From Piper betle (taxonomy: Eukaryota > Streptophyta > Magnoliopsida > Piperales > Piperaceae): 64,000 nucleotides of DNA. Shown piece after piece: positions 22,573 through 34,135 of the stretch (position 1 is the first letter of the stretch; every line of letters begins with the position of its first letter). Below the pieces are notes generated by a model. That model was given only the letters and a program-made list of their open reading frames with translations, did no database searches and was not told the DNA's origin. Location of the stretch: NCBI GenBank assembly GCA_033002965.1, contig JAURVB010000168.1:1-64000 (forward strand), written 5' to 3'. The translations under genes and the position numbers were made by a program.

Positions 22573-22760
22573 GTGCACAACCGCCGACCGAGTGCACAAC
22601 CGCCGACCGAGTGCACAACCACCGACCGAGTGCACAACCACCGACCGAGGTGCACAACCGCCGATCGAGGTGCACAACCGCCGACCGAGTTACACAACCA
22701 CCGCTCGAGATTCACTACCACTGACCGCAGATGCACTACCGCCGTCCGTGTATTGCTCAT
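22573..22760. repeat. 19-bp minisatellite
   Basis: About nine head-to-tail units of GTGCACAACCGCCGACCGA, 19 to 21 bases long. The first six are nearly identical, and the last three decay (TACACAACCACCGCTCGAG and similar). The repeat generates open frames with a repeated 6-7 residue pattern in several frames, none of which looks like a gene. Confidence 0.9.
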
Positions 22761-22799
22761 CCACCGATTGAGTAGATTAGTTAAGGTTTAGTAGGACTA

Positions 22800-22974
22800 G
22801 AGTTTGAGGAACAAGGAGTAGTTAGCAGTGGTGGGGTGGGGGGAAGGAAGGGAGGCGGTGGTGAGGTGTCCCTAGTTAGCAGTGGGCGGCCGGCAGCGAG
22901 GTCGCCATCGGTGAGGTGGCGCGGCAAAAAGGGGTGAAGAAACAGAGTCGCCAGTGAAACAGGGGAGGAGGAAA
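22800..22974. repeat. GC-rich LTR-like segment
   Basis: G-rich sequence with GGCGGTGG-type strings, then a GGTAGTTTTGTAATAAAT segment leading into the hairpin array. It resembles the GC-rich half of the Tekay-family LTRs but is too low in complexity to place precisely. Confidence 0.4.
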
Positions 22975-24230
22975 TGGGCAGGGGTAGTTTTGTAATAAAT
23001 ACTTGACTCTATCCTAACTCGAGTTAATATTACGAAATACCCCTCGAAAAATATTAAAAAATAAAATAAAATACCATAAAATAAAATAATCCATTACAAC
23101 TTAATTATTTTATTTTATGGTATTTTACTCTATTTTTTGTAGATTACTCTATTTCTTTCGTAATATTGACTCGGGTTGGGACCGAGTCAAGTTTTTATTA
23201 CAAAATAATTTTATTTTATTTTTAAAAATTTATTTCATAATATTGACTCAAGTTGGACCGAGTCAAGTTTTTATTACAAATTTATTTTATTTTATTTTTT
23301 AAAATTTATTTTATAATATTGATTCGAGTCAAGACCGAGTTAAGTTTTTTATTACAAAATTACCCCTCTCGAAAAATATAAACAAAATAGGGTAAAATAC
23401 CATAAAATAAAATAATCCATTAGAATTTGATTATTTTGTGTTATGATATTTTCCTATATTTTTTATGTTTTTTGGGATTTATTTTGTAATATTGACTCGA
23501 GTTAAGAAGGAAGAAATAGGTAGGGGTAGTTTTGTAATAAAAATTTAACTTGATATCAACTCGAGTCAATATTACCAAATAGATCCCAAAAATATTAAAA
23601 AATACAAAAAATACCATAAAATAAAACAATTGAATTCTAATGGATTATTTTATTTTATGGTATTTTACTCTATTTTTTTCTAATCTTTTGAGATGTATTA
23701 CGTAATATTAATTTAAATCGAGAGCAAATCAAGTTTTTATTATAAAATTGCTATTGTTTCATTTTTCTCCATCAACCCTTTTTTCTCACCCACCTCACTA
23801 ATGCTGTCACCTAGCAATTTTGTAATAAAAACTTGACTCGTCCTGACTCGAGTCAATATTACGAATAAATTTCAAAAATATGAAAAAATAAAGTAAAATA
23901 CCATAAAATAAAATAATCCATTAGAATTCAATTGTTTTATTTTATGGTGTTTTCTTCTATTTTTTATATTTTTTGGGATCTATTTGGTAATATTAATTCG
24001 AGTCGAGACCGAGTCAAAATTTTCTTACAAAGTTATTTTATTTTTTTAAATTTAACCAAGTCAAGTTTTTATTCCAAAATTATTTTATTTTTTAAAATTT
24101 ATTTTGTAATATTAACTCGAATCGGGAGTCAAATTTTTATTATGAAATTATTTTATATTTTAAAATTTATTTCGTAATAAAACTTGACTCTAGCCATGAC
24201 CGAGTAAAATTTTTATTACGTTACTGCCTC
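22975..24230. repeat. Second AT-rich array of TTGACTCG/CGAGTCAA hairpins
   Basis: At least eight modules of ACTTGACTCG, about ten bases, CGAGTCAAT, with GTAATAAAAA or TTTTTATTAC flanks (near 23000-23035, 23165-23205, 23242-23275, 23318-23350, 23490-23515, 23545-23575, 23830-23862, 23993-24025). They are interspersed with AT-rich segments containing repeats of TACCATAAAATAAAATAA. As at 3040-4090, GC-rich blocks flank the array on both sides. Confidence 0.6.
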
Positions 24231-25317
24231 CCTATTTGCCACCCCCCCTTTGTTTTGCCTCGCCATCGGCAGCCCGCAGGGGGAGGGGGGGGATTGAGGG
24301 GATCGCGAGGGTGGGGCGGCAGGTGCGAGCATGGGCAGGGAGGTGGTGGGGAACGCAACCGGGGGAGAGGGGGGTGTGGCCGCGGCTTCGAGTGGGGCGG
24401 GCGGGGACGGCCACGACTTCGAGCCGGGCGGGCGAGGACGGCCGCGGCTTCGAGCGGGGCGGGCAGGGACGGCGGCGGTGGGGCGGGTGGGGGATCGTGA
24501 GGGTGGGCGGCGGCTGCAAGTGGGGACAGGGGGATGGGCGGCGACTGCGAGCAGGGCCGAGGCCGGTGGCAGGGGCGGGGGCGACCGTGGCTGCCGGAGG
24601 GCAGGGGCGACCGGCAGGGAAGGTCAGAGGCGAGAGCGACCGCAGCTGTGGGAGGGCGGAGGCGACCGTCGGAGCGGCGTGGCGGCGGCGGAGTACCCCT
24701 TCAATGCTTTATTTTTGCCCAGCCGTTGGATAAAATCCAACGGCTGGGAAAACTCCAGCACAACCAAGATGGCTATGCTCGAGTATAGGAAACTTATTTC
24801 CATATATATATATAGGGAGACTATGGTGCGCTGCATTGACAGGAGCCATTGGATTTTGATCCAATGACTCTCGTCAATTTCCTCACCCATCCACCGTTGG
24901 ACCCGCCCGCTGGCCCGCCCGACCCACCCCTCTTGCCCCGCGACCGCCGAGCCGACGGGCGGGTCCAACAGTGGATGGGTGGGGAGGTAGTTGAGAGCGG
25001 GGGCGGGGGAGGGGGGTGAACATGAGGTGCAAGGGGCCAAGGGTGGTTGGGGGGGGGTGGGGGTGGGGGTGGGGGCGACCACTGTTGCGAGAGGGCGGGG
25101 GAGGGGTGACTGGCGGGGAAGGTCGGGGCGGGGGTACTGAAGGTCAAAATGGGGGGAAGGGTGAAAAAACAGGAATTGATTGATGGCCGTTAGATTCAAT
25201 CCAACCAGCGGGGAAGGTTGGGGGTACAAGAGGGAGAAATTGGGGGCGGGGGAGGGGGGGTTGGTTAGAGGGTCCAGTGAGTTGCCTACGTTACAAAAAG
25301 CAGGCAGCGTACTACAT

Positions 25318-25324
<7 letters not shown>
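24231..25324. repeat. GC-rich repeat block, third copy, with hairpins
   Basis: A G-rich block (24280-24690) is followed by a hairpin at 24718-24748, a TA run near 24802-24815, an imperfect hairpin at 24841-24871, a second low-complexity block (24890-25170) and a partial hairpin core near 25182-25205. The design parallels 1240-1880 and 2211-3039. Open frames on both strands are compositional. Confidence 0.5.
24718..24748. repeat. Perfect inverted repeat (hairpin)
   Basis: Fourteen-base arms starting CCCAGCCGTTGGAT pair around an AAA spacer. They share the core GCCGTTGGAT/ATCCAACGGC with 2531-2566. Confidence 0.8.

Positions 25325-25380
<56 letters not shown>
25325..25380. repeat. Compound (CT)n(TA)n microsatellite
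   Basis: About 12 CT repeats pass directly into about 16 TA repeats. Confidence 0.95.
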
Positions 25381-25382
<2 letters not shown>

Positions 25383-28022
25383 ATATGCCATAATTGGATA
25401 ATATGTTGGTCTAAATAAGAAAATAAGCATGCCCCCATTAAGGTTTTCCTTTTTTTACCTTGAATTTGAGTGGCTCGTTTAATTTACCACTTGGATCATG
25501 CTTATATGATAATTTTTCTGGGTTAATTAAACCAAAAGTGGTCAAAAGTAAGAAAAATTTTAATGGTTTACAAAAGATTTACCGGGTGAATATACATTTG
25601 TAATATTTGCCTTCCAATAACAAAACTTTAATAGATAGCACAATTACCACCAAAAAATTACTCTGAAAAAACTAATTTGTGTAGCTCCATGACAGCTGCG
25701 AGGCGGAGTAGTATTCGGAGCTATGCAGCGTAGCAGTATTTTTTTAATATTTAGTATGATAGACGATCTATGCTTATTTAAAATCCACTCCTAAAAGGGT
25801 ACTTGACGTGTTTTTTTTTAATTTTTAATTTTGATTTAAACATTATGAAGGTGCTCCTATCAGATAGAGAAGTGATCTATACAGCACACTAGGAGCACCA
25901 ATAAATTTGGCCCTCAGAAAGGAATGAAATAAGCACAATTGTTTGGTCTAGCTACCCTGTGTCATCTAATGTTGTCATTCCTTTATTTGATGATGTTGCC
26001 TGTGAATATCACAAGCCCATCAAGTCACCCCTCTTGCCAAGTCTGGCCATTCTGTAAAAACACGAGGGAAATAGGCTCCACTAGAACAAGAAGAGAATCT
26101 GTGCCATAAATCTCTCACCATTTATTCAGCTCGCAAAGAGTACATTCAATTTCACCATTTCACCGTTTCACAACCTCGTTCCATCAAAGTGGAGGCATCA
26201 TTTTGCATCAGGAGACGTGATAGAGTCGGTCACCGAGACGTGCTTGTCAAAGGATATATGCCATGCCCAGAGATGCCAAACTTGAGGAATGGCTAAGGTA
26301 AGGCACTGTTCTCTCGTAGGATTCCGATGCCGAATCTAGTCGTCGAGCAGATAGATACCCATTACATAACATTACTATTCCAGACATGAAAAAACCCATG
26401 GATTAGCATATCCTAATTCGTGAAAGTCCTATCCATGTCTTGCTAGTGTTTAAGCATGGAACAACAGCTGTCTTACAAATATCTTTGATGATCAAAATAT
26501 TCATCTACTTGTCCGGCAGAAAACAGATGAATGGCCCCTTCCATTCCATTGAGATTGTCATGCAAGACTAGCAGCCTCTCACAATTTGACAACGAAAAGA
26601 TGTGGAAAAAAATTCTTGAAAAAGTGAACTTGACAAGATAACTAATAATTAGTTCTCCTAACCGCTTGAAGCCTCATCTTACTGATTTGGCTCTTCACTG
26701 TGTCTCATAAGCTCTTCGAAAAGCTAAACATTGAATAGTAAGTTAAAATCTACAAAGTACAATTTCTGCTGTTTAGATCAAACACACCGACAGGGTGACG
26801 CGTCATCGCTTACAAAAGCACTACCAGGGACAATCACAAGGTACAAATAAAATTCTAGGAACACTTAGAACGTTGAGATGGAAAGAAGCATCTTCACATA
26901 TGGCATGCAAATAAGTAAAAGAAAAATCATAATTCACTTACATGTCTAAGCCGTTGTTTATTAAGTTAGGCACTGCTCAATTATCTCCGAAATAATAACA
27001 CCCAGAAGCACAAAAACACACAACAAAAAAGTAAATATGTTCATATGTACCAAGTCCAAGGTTAAAAAAACACAAGTACCATGAAATCAAATCCAACAAA
27101 AGGGGAAAATAAGAATAAAAGAAGAAATTAACAAGGAGCCAAGAGCAGAGAAATCGTGATCGCCGGATGCAGAGGTTTATCGACCAATTCCTGCAATGCT
27201 AATAATAATCGATGTCAGAGTGAGAGTAGACCTTCCAAGCAACCAGGCCAGGAAGAGATCGGTAAACCGCTGCGCCCGAATACGCCACGAGCTAGCTCAA
27301 CCTTTTACACATCAAAGAAAACTTTAACAAAAAAACAAAACAGCACTAAAAAATGAAAACAAACAACAAGAAGAAAAGGCAATAAAGAAAAGTGTTTCCC
27401 CAGATCTGAGACTTTACTAACCACCAAACCTGGTCAATCACCGTAAGCCTCAAGAAGGTACAAACAGAGCAACCCAAGCTACAAAATGGAGTGCCCATGA
27501 GAACAAAAATTTCAGTGCAAGTAAAAAAAAAATTGGGGAACGAAGGAACATAAGGCTAGAAGGGGCATAGGATATGAATGCCACAAATGGTAAGCAACCA
27601 ATAAGGAAAACCTTGATAGGGGATTGACGGGGAGATGTGGATGGAGATGATGATACTGTTTGGTAACAGTCAAGAGCTTTCAAGGATTGATTCTTGAGGG
27701 GAGGGAGGGCTTAGACAGAGTGAAAGGACGGGTTGGAAAGGAAATGGGAAGGCTGGCTCTATCTACCATCTACCATCTAATATCTACACCACCATTTGAC
27801 AACAATAATTAACAAACATATGCGAGTTTTAATGTTTTTGTTTATGACGATAATGCCATAAACGAGCTTAATTGAGCGCTTTTTTTCAACAAATGTTTTT
27901 AAAGTGCTCCTTTTATAAGTCAATCATGCCATTTTTGTGAACCTCTCCTGTTTCTCTCCAGTAATATGCTACCTCATCGCTCTTCAATCCTTTTTTTTTT
28001 TTTTTGTTTTCTTTGCCGGCCA
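25381..28022. other. No supported gene; small inverted repeat at 25850-25899
   Basis: AT-rich sequence with no recognisable exon. GGTGCTCCTA at 25850-25859 is mirrored by TAGGAGCACC at 25890-25899, perhaps the remnant of a small transposon. A short hydrophobic frame at 27450-27683 (minus) is listed separately. The stretch 26085-27440 shows only short frames and nothing I recognise. Confidence 0.4.
27450..27683 (-). CDS. Possible small membrane protein, unrecognised
   Basis: A 77-codon open stretch with a Ser/Pro-rich start (SSSPSTSPRQSP) followed by two hydrophobic segments (KVFLIGCLPFVAFISYA and SPIFFLLALKFLFSWALHF). The first codon is TTG, not ATG, and an in-frame stop lies about 30 bases upstream with no ATG between, so the start is lost, spliced from elsewhere, or the frame is not coding. 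I do not recognise a family. Confidence 0.2.
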   Translation of the reverse strand: MKALDCYQTVSSSPSTSPRQSPIKVFLIGCLPFVAFISYAPSSLMFLRSPIFFLLALKFLFSWALHFVAWVALFVPS

Positions 28023-28257
28023 ATTCCTTTGAAACCATTCAGAGAGTTAGTGGATTAAAGACAGACGGAGTAAAAATTCAAGAAATAAAATAGAGTGTCC
28101 AAAATTCCCAACTCATCAGAATGACTACATGTCAGTAACTATTCCTTTGAAACCATTCAGAGAGTTAGTGGATTAAAGACAGAGAGTAAAAATTCAAGAA
28201 ATAAAAATAGAGTGTCCAAAATTCCCAACTCATCAGAATGACTACATGTCAGTAACT
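28023..28257. repeat. Tandem duplication of a 118-bp unit
   Basis: ATTCCTTTGAAACCATTCAG begins both copies (28023 and 28141). The copies are 118 and 117 bp and nearly identical, differing by a few small indels. No coding content is seen. Confidence 0.9.
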
Positions 28258-28547
28258 ACTCCTGCATGTACTTAACTAAGGACTTTTTTTTTGGCTCTTT
28301 CCTAATAAAAAAGGCTAATGTATAATTTATTTTCCACTTAGTTGTGATCGACCCAAGTTAACGGGGACTCCTAAGTCCTAGTTGGTAAAGCAGGCGACGG
28401 TAATGGCTAAAACATTATATATTTTTTTGAAAACAGTGGTAATCAGTCACAACGATGACAGTCCCCGAAAGCGAGTTATTGTTAGGCACGCCTACGAGTA
28501 GTACATGGCTTGCCAACTTCTATCAAATTGGCCGACGGCAATCAGAA

Positions 28548-28552
28548 TGTGA
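28548..28552. repeat. Target-site duplication, left copy
   Basis: TGTGA just left of the copia LTR start, matched exactly by 34131-34135. Confidence 0.75.
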
Positions 28553-28809
28553 CGTTGGATGTTGATTCTTTTAATAAGAGATGATTTATATTACTTTTCA
28601 TGAACATTTTTATAGTGGATGGACAGTTATGTAATGGATAACTTTGATCGTTTTTTTAAACAAAGCGAGAAATTTTCCCATCTCTATCTTCACAATTTTT
28701 ATCTAAAAAGACTTCGTCTCTTTTACGATGGAATAAAAGTTTCTATTTCTTAAATTATTAAATCCAGCGTGTTATTTTTTATTTATGCTTTATAATTTGT
28801 CGGGCCCGA

Positions 28810-30110
28810 TGGGTTCTTAAAAAGACTTGTAATATATTCAAAATTATTTTAAAAAATTATGAATTTAAAATCAGATAAGCTCAATAATTCTCCCCCTTAT
28901 ACATTATACCACCCAAATTACTTTGCGCTCACATATGTCCACATGTGATACTGAAATTTTATAAAATTCTAATTTGTAAGGAATAAGACTTTCTCATTTA
29001 CCTACATACAAGTCACCAACTATTTTTAAACATAATGTGGGTTTAATAAACCCAATAATTGTGGCACAACTTAAAATTTTTTCCCAATCATTAATATCAA
29101 AATATTTATGAAAAAGTCCGTTAGAGAAGATCACAAGAAAGAAGAAAAAATTTTGTATGGATTTTACGAAATGGTGATTGACACCTTTCTTTTTACCAAT
29201 GTGAAACAAATTGGTATGAACGGTATAAGTGTCACTATCGTCGTCAATTTGATATGGAAGATAAGATGACGCCAATGATGTTTATGGGCTTGGAGGGTTA
29301 TATATTTGGTCAAATTAAATATACTTTTACGAGCATGATGTTACTGTCTGGTCTCTTAGATTCACGTTTGATCTCAATTTCTATCCAATATTTATCATGG
29401 AATGATGCCATTTCTCCTGGATTTGCAAGGGAGAATTTCTGTAATCTGCAACATTAATCTTGAATCCAAGATGTTGGAGAAGAAGAAAGATCGAAAAATT
29501 ATTTGGACCTTGCTCCTAATAGTTTAACTATGATGACGATCTTCTCTTCTTCATGTTGGTGAATCGGGGCAATGGCGTTTTATAATAACTGCCATGAAGG
29601 TGTGGAGGAAGAAGAAAGACAGATTTTTTTTTTAGACTCACTCGTGATGTTGGCTCAATTACCATAATGAGACCATAATCATAATTATGCTTCCGTGTGA
29701 TATTTTCTTTAATATTAATTATGCACATAATAATTATTTATGATAGTTAAGTTGTTAGTGGCCGAACTTTGTTTGATTATATTTTATTGTGCATAATAAG
29801 TTATTTGTCTTTAATTTGATGTCTATTATTAAAAATATTTTGTACATAAATTGACATTTACTAATCACGTGGAGATAGGAATCGCCCAAAGGAGATTTAG
29901 TCATGATTAGCCTCTTTATAAGGTTGATTGCATATCCAAAGATAACAAATATACTTGTTTTGAAATTTTGTACTTATTCAATAATTGATATTTTATAACT
30001 TCATAATTATTTGTTTATGTAATATTATAGTTAGCCCATAAATGTTTATATTATGCATGATAATGATTATTTGAATTTATATTCATGATTTCAATTTTGA
30101 ACATATTTTG
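28810..30110. other. AT-rich segment inside the copia element, unassigned
   Basis: It should contain the end of the left LTR, the primer site and the leader, but none is visible. A 93-codon minus frame at 28994-29275 has no recognisable family. It may be a foreign insertion or heavily decayed leader. Confidence 0.35.
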
Positions 30111-30300
30111 TGTGTATTCCTTGTATATTTACAACGAAAAGTTCTACATCAATGAATTTACACACTCGATGTCCAATGGTATGAATTTCTCTACATAGAA
30201 AGAAGAAATTGAGTATTATTGAGGGGTACAAAATTTAGAACAATACTTTTTAGAAGATGAGCCTCCTACACTTGATGATACTAGTAATGCAGAAGAAAAG

Positions 30301-33300
30301 ATGCCCATAAGGATTTCAAAAAGAGCTAACAAACTGAGTCTCATGTTTATGAAAATGATTATTCATGCCAACATAAAGTCGATCCTTCTAGAAATTCTTG
30401 GTGCTAAAGAAATTTTGAATTACCTCGAAGATCATTTCCGTAAAATCGATAAGTCACTTGCTAGGATGCTTATGACTAAGTCGATCTCTACTAAGTATGA
30501 TGGATCACGTAGCATACACAAACATGTCATATAAATAACTAATTTGTTAAGTAATTGAGGACTTTAAGAATGGTTACAAATGAATTTTACCTTGTTCACT
30601 TCACATTAAGTTTACTATCTCAAGAGTATGGTCCATTTGAAATCAATTACAACACTAATAAGGACAAGTCAAATTTTGCTGAAATGTCCACTTCTAATAT
30701 AAGAACAGACATGTTTGAAGCAACATGGAATTCATACCATAAATAGTATGACTCAAGGAGCTGACATGAAAAGAAAGAAGGTTAAGAAAGGCATCAAGTT
30801 ATCGTCTTTCAAGTCAAGCAAGTCAAAAGATGAAAATTTTGCTTCAAAGAAGGAACTTAAGAAAGATAAATGTTATTTCTATAAGAAACATGTACATTAT
30901 TAGAAAGATTAAGGCATAGTTCGAAAAAAGGTAATGATATTACTTTTGTTTGTTTTGAATCAAATTTAACTGAAGTTCTTCTTAATATATGGTGGATTGA
31001 TTCTAGAACTACTCAAATTTTAAATATCATGTTGGAATTTATTACGATCCAAAATACAAACCCAAGTAAGGATTGTGTGTATATGAAAAATTGGAATCAT
31101 AACATATTGATTCATTTTGAATATTAGGCATCACTTAAATTTTTTAAGAATACTTTGTGTCCCTATTATTACGTGTAATTTAATATCATTGCCAACAATA
31201 GATGTATTTGAAAATTATTTTGAGTTTGAGAACAACTATTTCAGTTTGTATAAGAGTAACCATTTAGTGGGTTCTGATACTTTTATTAATGATTTGTATA
31301 AATTAAAACTTGATAATATATTTTCTGAATTTCTTCTTATGGTTCATCAAATTGTTGGGAAGAAACGTAACATGGTGAATGAAAATTCTTATTTCTTGTA
31401 GCATAAATATTTGGGTCATTTATTTAAAGATTGAATAAAAAAATTAGTTAAGAATGAAATCTTTCCTTGTATTAAAGGAAAGCATACCACAGATAATAAG
31501 AAAGTTGTCAAAAGTACATAACTTTTTGAAATAATAAGCACTGATGTATGTGGTCAGGTCATTTGATATTCCTTTATGAGATAACTTTTTATCACATTTA
31601 TTGATAATTTTTCACATTATGGATGTATTTATACTATTATATGAAAAGTCACAAACAATAAATGCCTTTAAAGTATACATTACTGAAGTTGAAAGATAGC
31701 TAGATAGAAAAGTAAAAATCATGAGGTCAGATAGTGGTGGAGAATAATATAACAGGTATAATGAAGTGGGAAAATTCCGGGTCCATTTGTAAACTTCCTC
31801 GAAACGCGTGACATATGTGCTCAATACACTATGTCAGACACACCACAACAAAATAGTATTACCGAAAGGCGTAATCATACCTTAATAGATATAGTTAGAA
31901 GGATAATTAGTAAGACATCATTGTCTAAATCCTTGTGCACATATGCACTTTGAACTATCATGTATTTGTTAAAGAGGGTTAACATTAAAGCAATGCCTAA
32001 AATTCCTTTTAACTTATGAACCGATAGGAAACATAGTGTATAACAATTGCATGTTTAGGGATGTCTTACAAAGGCTAGAGTCTACAATCCTCATGGAAGT
32101 AAATTAAATTATTGTTTGATTAGTGGTTACTTTATTGGTTACCCAAATCTAAAGGATTTAGATTTTATTGTCCTAAATATATATTTAGAATTATTGAGAC
32201 TAGAAATGCAAAATTCATTGAGAATGACAAAATTAATGGTAGAAATAAATCACAAAACATGATCATAGAGGAAGTACGGATGAATATTCCTCTTATAACT
32301 TTTCTGTTAAGAACAACTCTCATAATTGTTTAGCAGGTTAAGAATATTTGGTAACGTGAAAACGTGGAACAACATAATCATAATGTGAAATCTCAAAATG
32401 AACCAATTGTAGAAAAACTACAAGAAATATCATTAAAGAGATCTCAAAGAGTAAAAATATTAGTTATTCTGAATGATTATGTAGTTTATGTACAAGAATC
32501 GGATTTTAACATAAGAATTAATTAAGATTCGGTTTCATTTTCAAAAGCCATGAATTGTACTAATTCTGAAAAATGGAAAGATGACATAAATAATAGCTAA
32601 AATCAATGAAACAAAACAATGATTGTGATCTTGTAATATTGCCGAAAGGATCTAAACGAGTTGGATATAAGTGAGTTTTTTAAGACCAAGCATGACTCAA
32701 AAGGCAATATTAAACAATATAAAGCCCGACTTGCAGCCAAAGGTTTTATTCATAAAGATAACATTAACTATAAAGAAATGTTTTTGCCTGTCTCTATAAA
32801 AAAAATTATTTAGAATTATTATGGTATTGGTGCTCATTTTGATGTACAATTGCACCAAATAGATGTGAAAATTGTCTTTCTTAATAATGACCTTAAGGAA
32901 GAAATTTATATGACTCTTCCTGAAGGCTTACAAGCTGAAAATGAGGGAAATATGGTGTGTAAACTTAAGAGATCAATATATGAACTTAAACAAGTCTTTT
33001 GACAATGGTATCTTAAGTTTAATGATGCTATTACTTTTCGTTGGATTTAAAGAAAGCATCATTGCTTGGTGTATATATCTTAAAGTTAGTGAGAACAAAT
33101 TTATATTTTTTATTTTATAACGTTGATGACATCTTATTGATCAATAGTGGTCTTAGCATATTGTATGAGACTAAAGAATTTCTTTTTAAAAAAATTGAAA
33201 TGAAAAATATGAGAGAAACGTCCTACGTGATAGGAATAGAAATATTGCTTGATCGATCATGTGGGTTATTAAGATTGTCTCTGAAAGCCTATATCAATAA

Positions 33301-33760
33301 AATTTTAGAAATATTTAGAATGAAAGTGTTCATCAAGCATTGTTACCATATAGAAATGGGGACAAATTTAGTCTCATGTAGTATCCTTAAAATGAGTTAG
33401 AACGTAAACAAATGGAAGTTATCCTTTATGGCTCACTTGTGGGCAGCCTAATATATATTCAAACCTGAACGGATATCAAATTTGCCATTGGCATGCTTGG
33501 TAAATATCAAAGTAATGCTACATTAAATCACTGGAAAGTCACTAAAAAAGCCTTAAGGTACTTACAATGAATGAAAGACTATATGCTCACGTACAAGAGA
33601 TTTGAATCACTTGAAGTAATTAGTTATTTATATTCAAATTTTACTGGATGTCTTGATAGCAGAAAGTCCACTTTTGGTTATTTGTTCTTGTTAGCAAATG
33701 GATCAAGTTCATGAAAAAGTGTTGAAAAATCTACCATTGCTTCATTCACTATGAAAGCTG
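30301..33760 (+). pseudogene. Copia gag-pol remnant
   Basis: Fragments appear in the order expected for copia. There is a gag-like stretch at 30301-30900 ending in a broken zinc-knuckle region (KDKCYFYKKHVHY). The pre-integrase region at 31117-31430 includes HKYLGHLF after a stop, and integrase scraps follow at 31530-31990. Reverse transcriptase lies at 32680-33400, with KARLAAKGF, QIDVKIVFLN and FYNVDDILLI, the last carrying the catalytic Asp pair. RNase H traces (DSRKSTFGYL) lie near 33655. Frame changes and stops occur throughout, so no product is expected. Confidence 0.8.
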
Positions 33761-33840
33761 AATTTATGGCATGTTTTAAAATCACAACTCCAGTTTTATG
33801 GTTACCAAACTTTATTTCCGGACTTGAGGTAGTGTCGTTA

Positions 33841-34130
33841 TGTTGAATGTTGATCTATTTAATAAAATATGATTTACATTATTATTTACAAACATATTTA
33901 TGCTTGAAAAACGAATAGTTATGTATAATCATCTATTTAAATAAAATAGGAAATCATCCTCTCTTTATCTTTACAATTTTCACCGTATGAACAATGATTC
34001 CATCTCTTGGGTGTAAGAAAAGAGGCATAGGAAAGAAATTGTTTCTTTGTTTCTTGAATTATAGAATCCTATATTTTTTTATTTATTTCTGCTTTATGGT
34101 TATGGCATAAGTTAATGTTTTCTCCCAACA
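33841..34130 (+). repeat. 3' LTR of the copia element
   Basis: 290 bp with TGTTG at the start and CAACA at the end. It is similar to 28553-28810, and TGTGA follows as the target duplication. Confidence 0.8.
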
Positions 34131-34135
34131 TGTGA

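Larger units (their letters stand above)
28553..34130 (+). mobile_element. Decayed Ty1/copia retrotransposon
   Basis: Two LTR copies face the same way: 28553 to about 28810 (truncated at its 3' side) and 33841-34130, the latter starting TGTTGAATGTTG and ending CTCCCAACA. Flanking TGTGA repeats are the target duplication. Between them lie plus-strand remnants of gag, integrase, reverse transcriptase and RNase H, broken by many stops. The stretch from about 28810 to 30110 shows neither LTR end nor primer site and may be a later insertion or replacement. Confidence 0.82.

Noticed and set aside
22385..22791. Repetitive peptides rich in VVHSVGGCAL or HNRRP patterns; also a CRISPR-like look
   Set aside because: They are translations of a 19-bp minisatellite. 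There are no spacers, and this is a plant nuclear locus.
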